Shown: positions 8,921-12,253 of the stretch, piece by piece
Position numbering within the stretch: the stretch's first letter is position 1
Layout: each line of letters starts with the position of its first letter
Origin: Pyropia haitanensis
Taxonomy: Eukaryota > Rhodophyta > Bangiophyceae > Bangiales > Bangiaceae
NCBI GenBank assembly: GCA_008729055.1
Contig: SDUX01000091.1
Location: 1-12,253, forward strand
Direction of reading: 5' to 3'
Length of the DNA stretch: 12,253 nucleotides
Notes under the pieces: model-generated
Seen by the model: only the letters and a program-made list of their open reading frames with translations
What the model was told of the DNA's origin: nothing
Database searches by the model: none
Position numbers and translations under genes: made by a program

Positions 8921-9133
8921 TCAGGTGCCGCCGCTCGTACCTTGGGCTTTTTCAAGCTCGGTGTTCATCGTTTCGAAGCCGGTGTTTGTGTGGTGCCGAG
9001 CGTGGCGACGGTACCGGACGATCACGGCGCCCACGAGTGCGGCGAAGAGGCCGTATTCGATGGCTGTGGCGCCGTCCTCGTCACGGGCGAAGGTGCGGGC
9101 GATGGTCTTGATGGATTTGCGTGCGATGGTCAT
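8921..9133 (-). CDS. flp: Flp family type IVb pilin
   Basis: Major pilin subunit of the Tad/Flp pilus. The product is 70 residues in the frame as written. It has a basic leader with an acidic end (MTIARKSIKTIARTFARDED), Gly-22, then ATAIEYGLFAALVGAVIV. Cleavage after the Gly gives a mature chain with Glu at +5 and Tyr at +6, the hallmark of Flp prepilins. Next the written frame reads RYRRHARHH, which is out of character for the hydrophobic pilin helix. Shifting by one base gives GTVATLGTT, and the original frame returns at NTGFETMNTELEKA. An extra base near 9019 and a missing base near 8992 therefore cancel. GGAAAG lies about 10 bases before the ATG. As first gene of the operon it is the expected high-expression unit. 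Confidence 0.88.
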   Translation of the reverse strand: MTIARKSIKTIARTFARDEDGATAIEYGLFAALVGAVIVRYRRHARHHTNTGFETMNTELEKAQGTSGGT

Positions 9134-9271
9134 GGTCGTGTCTTTCCGTGGTTTTGAACAGGTTTGTGGATGCGGGCCGCAACGACCCTGGTGTGCCCCG
9201 ACACTGACGCCTGCCGGGACAATCCGAAATCCTCCCTCGGTCGGTGGGCGGGTTTACGACCCCATCGTCGG

Positions 9272-9293
9272 AAGGTCGTCCGACCAAGGTCGT
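9272..9293. repeat. Direct repeat AAGGTCGT-N6-AAGGTCGT upstream of flp
   Basis: Two exact copies of AAGGTCGT at 9272-9279 and 9286-9293, a 14-bp period. The first copy and the spacer also form the inverted pair GGTCG-TC-CGACC (9274-9285). The related ACGACCCC lies at 9256-9263. The cluster is about 140-160 bp upstream of the flp start codon. It could be a transcription-factor site for the tad operon; this is inference from position and repetition alone. Confidence 0.45.
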
Positions 9294-9467
9294 ACGGGTT
9301 TCGGGACGCAATGTGGCCGCTTTGTGGCGGTGCGGGCGCGCGGGTGATCCGGCGCCCGGAGGGTAGGATGCGGCGACGCGGGACGGTGTGCTGCGTCAAG
9401 CGGGAAAGTGCCGCGCCGAACGGCAAACAGGTGCGGTTCGTGGGCGGTGATTCGACTCTCGCGGCAG

Positions 9468-9488
9468 GTCCCGGGTCAGGCCCGGGAC
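9468..9488 (-). terminator. Palindrome just downstream of lrp
   Basis: Perfect 8-bp arms GTCCCGGG / CCCGGGAC with the loop TCAGG, 10 bases beyond the lrp stop in the transcribed direction. There is no T tract, so it may end transcription weakly or act as a stabilising 3' stem. GTCCCGGG-type palindromes also occur as dispersed intergenic elements in alphaproteobacteria, so it could be one copy of a repeat family; only this copy is in the window. Confidence 0.55.
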
Positions 9489-9498
9489 GGGGGATGGC

Positions 9499-9933
9499 CT
9501 AGCGGCTGCGGTCGAGCTTGGTCGCGAGGTGAATGAGCGATTCCGAGCCGCGCACGCCCTTGGCGTCGCCGATGCGGTCGAGCGTCTCGTCGAGTTCCTC
9601 GGTGGTTTCGGCCTCGAGCGTGACGATAGGTCGAAGCGCCCCGGACGTGGTGTGGACGCGGCGCACGCCGGGCAGGGATTGCAGGCGCGACAGAACGGTG
9701 GGCTGGCTGCGGGCCTCGATCTGCACCAGCGCGGTCGCCCGCAGGGGGGCGCGGCGCGCAGCGTTGAGGCGCAGGGTATAGCCCAGGATGATGCCGGAGG
9801 TTTCCAGCCGGTCGAGCCGCGCCTGCACGGTGGTGCGTGCAAGGCCCAGCCGGCGGGCGATGGTGGCCACCGGCATGCGGGCGTTTTCCTGCAGGAGTGC
9901 GATCAGGGCTTCGTCAAGTTCGTCTGTTTGCAT
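9499..9933 (-). CDS. Lrp/AsnC family transcriptional regulator
   Basis: DNA-binding regulator of 144 residues, normal for the family and the only complete gene here without a frame break. The N-terminal winged helix-turn-helix covers residues about 5-60 (LDEALIALLQENARMPVATI, then LGLARTTVQARLDRLETSGI). The C-terminal ligand-sensing RAM domain covers about 65-138 (ALVQIEARSQPTVLSRLQSL, VRRVHTTSGALRPIVTLEAE). It is divergent from the adjacent decarboxylase gene with 110 bp between start codons. Family members often sense an amino acid and control a neighbouring metabolic gene as well as themselves, so ornithine, lysine or a related amino acid is a reasonable guess for the effector. A GAGAGA ribosome-binding site sits close to the ATG. 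Confidence 0.92.
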   Translation of the reverse strand: MQTDELDEALIALLQENARMPVATIARRLGLARTTVQARLDRLETSGIILGYTLRLNAARRAPLRATALVQIEARSQPTVLSRLQSLPGVRRVHTTSGALRPIVTLEAETTEELDETLDRIGDAKGVRGSESLIHLATKLDRSR

Positions 9934-9956
9934 GATTCTCTCGGCGTTGTGCCGAA

Positions 9957-9985
9957 ATCATACTGCATAAAGTGCAATCTGACCT
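9957..9985 (-). promoter_or_regulatory. Candidate lrp promoter
   Basis: On the minus strand TATGAT (plus positions 9957-9962) is a good -10 hexamer. AGGTCA (plus 9980-9985) lies 17 bp upstream as a weak -35. The start of transcription would be near 9950, giving a leader of about 17 bases before the lrp ATG. The hexamers are seen; promoter function is inferred. Confidence 0.4.
9962..9978. promoter_or_regulatory. Probable Lrp-type operator (TGCA-N5-TGCA palindrome)
   Basis: ACTGCATAAAGTGCAAT is an imperfect palindrome with TGCA half-sites around a five-base AT-rich centre, in the shared lrp-decarboxylase intergenic region and within the spacer of the candidate lrp promoter. AT-centred palindromes of this size are typical Lrp/AsnC sites. 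A second inverted pair, TGTGCCG (9948-9954) and CGGCACA (10006-10012), brackets it. Binding here would explain autoregulation and control of the decarboxylase; that is inference. Confidence 0.5.
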
Positions 9986-10043
9986 GACAAAATCACCACG
10001 TTTCGCGGCACACTATGGAAAAGACGACCCGAGAGGCAGAGCG

Positions 10044-11179
10044 ATGCAACATCAGACATCCCCGTGGGACACGCCCGTGGCGCATCTGACGCGCCAGAAA
10101 CCCGATGCGCCGGTGCTTTATTTCAGTCCCGAGGTCCTGCAGGCCACCGCGCGGCGGTTCCTGACCGGCTTCGGCGGGCTGGTGACCTATGCGGTCAAGG
10201 CCAACCCCGGCGAGGAAGTGCTGGCGAACCTGGCCGCGGCCGGTGTGCGGGCCTTCGACGTGGCCAGCCCGGCGGAGATGCGGGCGGTGCGAAAGGCGGC
10301 GCCGGATGCGGTGCTGCATTACAACAACCCGGTGCGATCGGCGGCCGAGGTCGAGATGGCCGCGAAGATGGGCGTGGCGTCTGCTTCGGTGGATTGCGCG
10401 TCGGAGCTGGACAAGCTGGCGGGCCTGCCGCGCGACATCGAGGTGACGGTGCGGCTGGCGCTGCCGGTCAAGGGTGCGGCCTATGATTTCGGCGCGAAGT
10501 TCGGGGCGGGGCCTGACGCCGCGGCGGGGCTTTTGCGCAAGGTGGCCGATATGGGGTTTCGCCCCGGCCTCTGCTTTCATCCGGGCACGCAATGCGCCGA
10601 TCCCGGTGCGTGGGGCGCGTATGTGCGGGCCAGTGCGGAGGTGGCGCGGGCCGCCGGTGTGACTTTGGAACGATTGAACGTGGGTGGCGGATTTGCCGCG
10701 CATCGTTCGGGCGTGGCGGCCGGACCTGGAGGCGATTTTTGATCATGTGGCAGAGGTGACCGCCGCGGTATTCCGAGGTGCCGCCCCGCCTGGTCTGCGA
10801 GCCGGGGGCGGGCGATGGTGGCCGAGGCGTTCACGCTGGCCGCACGCGTGAAGGCGGTGCGACCGGACGGGAAGCCTTTTCCTGAACGACGGCATTTACG
10901 GCGCGCTGGCCGAGGCGCGGGACATCGACGCGCTGACGCGGGTGCGGGTTGTCAGCCCGAACGGGCGGCCGCGCGGGGGCGCCCCGGTGGCGCGGGTGGT
11001 GTTCGGGCCGACCTGCGACAGCCTGGACCGGCTGCCCGATCCGCTGGCCTTGCCTGGCGACGTGGCCGAAGGCGATTACGTTTTGTTCGAGGGGATGGGG
11101 GCCTATTCGCCGGGCGCTGGCGACGCGGTTCAACGGCTACGGTCCCGAGGGGCCGGTGACGGTGGCGCGCCTGATCTGA
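10044..11179 (+). CDS. Ornithine/diaminopimelate-type decarboxylase, PLP-dependent, type III fold (frames broken)
   Basis: Likely ornithine decarboxylase (ornithine to putrescine plus CO2), cytoplasmic, first step of a polyamine route; lysine or another basic amino acid is possible as substrate. The ATG at 10044 follows GAGAGGCAGAG; an in-frame ATG at 9972 lies in the regulatory region and adds residues unlike the family. Motifs in order: YAVKANP with the PLP Lys at residue 52; DVASPAEM; HPGTQ (about 178, usually HVGSQ); NVGGGFA (about 213); CEPGRAMVAEAFTLAARVKA (about 251); NDGIYGAL; VFGPTCDSLD carrying the catalytic Cys (about 320); LFEGMGAYS; and a C-terminus FNGYGPEGPVTVARLI. Frame changes lie near 10715, 10765, 10812, 10880 and 11115. 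Every motif survives across them, so the gene is probably intact in the cell. Joined length is about 378 residues, as expected. Divergent from the Lrp regulator, which probably controls it. Confidence 0.88.
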
Positions 11180-11186
11180 TCGGGGT

Positions 11187-11243
11187 GGACACCGCGCCGT
11201 CGGGGCGTTAGGGTCGCGGTAGATTTCCCGCGCAGAGGTGTCC
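11187..11243 (+). promoter_or_regulatory. Inverted repeat spanning the large-subunit ribosome-binding site
   Basis: GGACACC (11187-11193) and GGTGTCC (11237-11243) are perfect 7-bp complementary arms with a 43-base loop, in the 68-bp gap between the decarboxylase stop and the next ATG. The right arm overlaps the ribosome-binding site GAGGTG (11235-11240), so pairing could hide it. The repeat is short and its use is speculative. Confidence 0.25.
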
Positions 11244-11247
11244 CCAC

Positions 11248-12253
11248 ATGACCGAGCAGCGCATGGCCAAGTTCGGCCGCTCTCAGCCCGTGAGCCGGAT
11301 CGAGGACCGGCGGTTTCTGACCGGGCCGGGCGGTACACGTCCGATCTGTGGCCGGAGGGGTGTTTGCGGGCCTATCTGTTGCGGTCGGTCGAGGCGCATG
11401 CGGACATTTCGGTGGATGCGCAGGCGGCGCGCGAGGCGCCGGGCGTGCGTCTTGTGCTGACGGCGGACGATCTGGCGCAGCGGGGATCACCGAGGGATGC
11501 CGGCGCTGTTGGTGGAAAACCGGGACGGCAGCATGGGGGCGGCACCGAAGCGGCCCCTGCTGGCCGAAGGGCGCGTGCGCTTTGTCGGGGAGGCGATCGC
11601 ACTGGTGGTCGCCGAAAGCCTGGACGCGGCGCGGGATGCGGCGGAGTTGATCGAAGTCGATTATGACAGCCTGCCGGTGCATCTGGAGCGGGCGCCGGGC
11701 GGTCAGGCGCTGCATGACGCGGCGCCGGAAAACCGGGCGTTCGATTTTGGCATGGGCGACGCGGACGCGGTGGAGGCGGCGCTGGCCGGGTCGGCGCATG
11801 TGGTGCGGATGCCGCTGGAGGACAACCGGGTGATCTCGAACCCGATGGAAACCCCGCAGCGTATTGGCGCAGATGGAGAAGGGCCGTCTGCACATCGCCT
11901 ATGGCGGGCAGAACGTCTGGAACACCAAGGCGCACGCGGCACGGATCCTGAAGATGGCGGAGGACGATATCCGGGTCACGATCCCGGATGTGGGCGGTGG
12001 CTTCGGCACCAAGGCGCCGGATTATCCTGAGACCCTGCTGGTGGGACAGGCGGTGCGGATGCTGGAGGCGCCCGTGGCCTGGGTGGCGGACCGGACTGAG
12101 GGGGATGCTGTCGGACACGGGGCGCGCGGGACTGGAGCATGACCTTGTGATGGGGTTCGATGACGATCTGCGGATCACGGGCTACCGCGTGGATACCAGG
12201 ATGAACCTGGGCGCCCTATAACAGCCCGCTGGCCCAGAACATCCAGACCAACC
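11248..12253 (+). CDS. Xanthine dehydrogenase/CO dehydrogenase-family molybdopterin-binding large subunit (partial, frames broken)
   Basis: N-terminal portion (about 335 residues of roughly 750-800) of a molybdenum hydroxylase large subunit, cut by the window edge. These subunits carry the molybdenum cofactor and work with FAD and 2Fe-2S subunits to oxidise CO, purines, aldehydes or N-heterocycles. The ATG at 11248 follows GAGGTG at 7 bases. Visible markers: RIEDRRFLTGPG and RYTSDLWPEGCLRAYLLRS (entry domain), VRFVGEAIALVVAESLDAAR, AAELIEVDYDSLPVHLE, EDNRVISNPMEP, YGGQNVWNTK and IPDVGGGFGTK. The last is the GGGFGxK cofactor-site motif at about residue 250. The active-site loop that separates true CoxL (CSFR) from other members lies beyond the window, so the substrate is undecided. 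Frame changes near 11330, 11482, 11852, 12102 and 12217. Transcribed in the same direction as the decarboxylase, 68 bp downstream; they may share a transcript. Confidence 0.85.

Larger units (their letters stand above)
9134..9498. promoter_or_regulatory. flp upstream region
   Basis: A 365-bp gap separates the convergently placed lrp stop (9499) from the flp start; transcription of both genes runs to the left. I see no protein-coding gene: the plus-strand open frame across it (9164-9502) has no ribosome-binding site or recognisable sequence. The region should contain the tad operon promoter. I cannot pick out a convincing -35/-10 pair or a sigma-54 site, but there is a cluster of GGTCGT elements (9256-9293) and, near lrp, a palindrome (9468-9488). 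Confidence 0.5.

Noticed and set aside
5929..8955. A single open frame of about 1008 codons on the minus strand, apparently one giant protein
   Set aside because: It is CpaE and TadA joined by an out-of-frame middle part. The CpaE frame breaks near 7960, its true C-terminus is in another frame ending at 7625, and TadA starts at 7628.
9164..9502. Plus-strand open frame of 112 codons in the gap upstream of flp
   Set aside because: No ribosome-binding site, no domain, runs into the lrp terminator palindrome and converges on lrp.
11180..11247. Intrinsic terminator after the decarboxylase
   Set aside because: Only a 4-bp stem (CGCC/GGCG) without a T tract is visible; co-transcription with the next gene is as likely.
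1..12253. CRISPR arrays, tRNA or rRNA genes, insertion sequences, phage genes
   Set aside because: No regularly spaced repeats, no tRNA-like cloverleaf or rRNA sequence, no transposase or integrase motif and no terminal inverted repeats were seen.

Overview
The window looks like high-GC chromosomal DNA from an alphaproteobacterium, most likely Rhodobacterales (Roseobacter group). That placement rests on GC-rich codon use, the style of the Tad pilus proteins and an Lrp regulator divergent from a type III-fold ornithine decarboxylase. No 16S or other marker is present, so it is inference. Almost every gene carries one or more single-base indels, several of them in short homopolymers. Conserved protein sequence continues in another frame after each break. 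This is more like an unpolished long-read consensus than real gene decay, and gene spans below join the frames.

Layout: (1) Positions 1-1815 hold no confident gene. There is an indel-ridden, coding-like stretch (1-1085), an AT-rich island (about 1091-1215), a 14-base C run (1586-1599) and a short block resembling the signalling tip of a methyl-accepting chemotaxis protein (about 1640-1750, + strand). (2) Positions 1816-9133, all on the minus strand, are a compact tad (tight adherence, type IVb/Flp pilus) operon. It reads from high to low coordinate flp - cpaE/tadZ - tadA - tadB - tadC - tadE-like - tadG-like. The six genes from cpaE onward overlap or nearly touch; only flp stands apart, with a strong hairpin between it and cpaE. 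(3) Positions 9134-9498 are the flp upstream region. (4) An intact Lrp/AsnC regulator (9499-9933, minus) is divergent from an ornithine/diaminopimelate-type decarboxylase (10044-11179, plus). The shared 110-bp intergenic region carries a TGCA-N5-TGCA palindrome. (5) From 11248 to the right edge runs the N-terminal part of a xanthine dehydrogenase/CO dehydrogenase-family molybdopterin-binding large subunit.

In the pilus operon, Flp is the pilin, CpaE/TadZ the polar localisation ATPase-like protein, TadA the secretion ATPase, TadB and TadC the inner-membrane platform, and TadE/TadG the minor pilin-like proteins. The prepilin peptidase (tadV/cpaA), secretin (rcpA/cpaC), rcpC/cpaB, cpaD and tadD are not in the window, so the machine must be completed from elsewhere. 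I found no convincing previously undescribed system; the most notable points are the reduced operon, the flp-cpaE hairpin, the Lrp site and the indel pattern.
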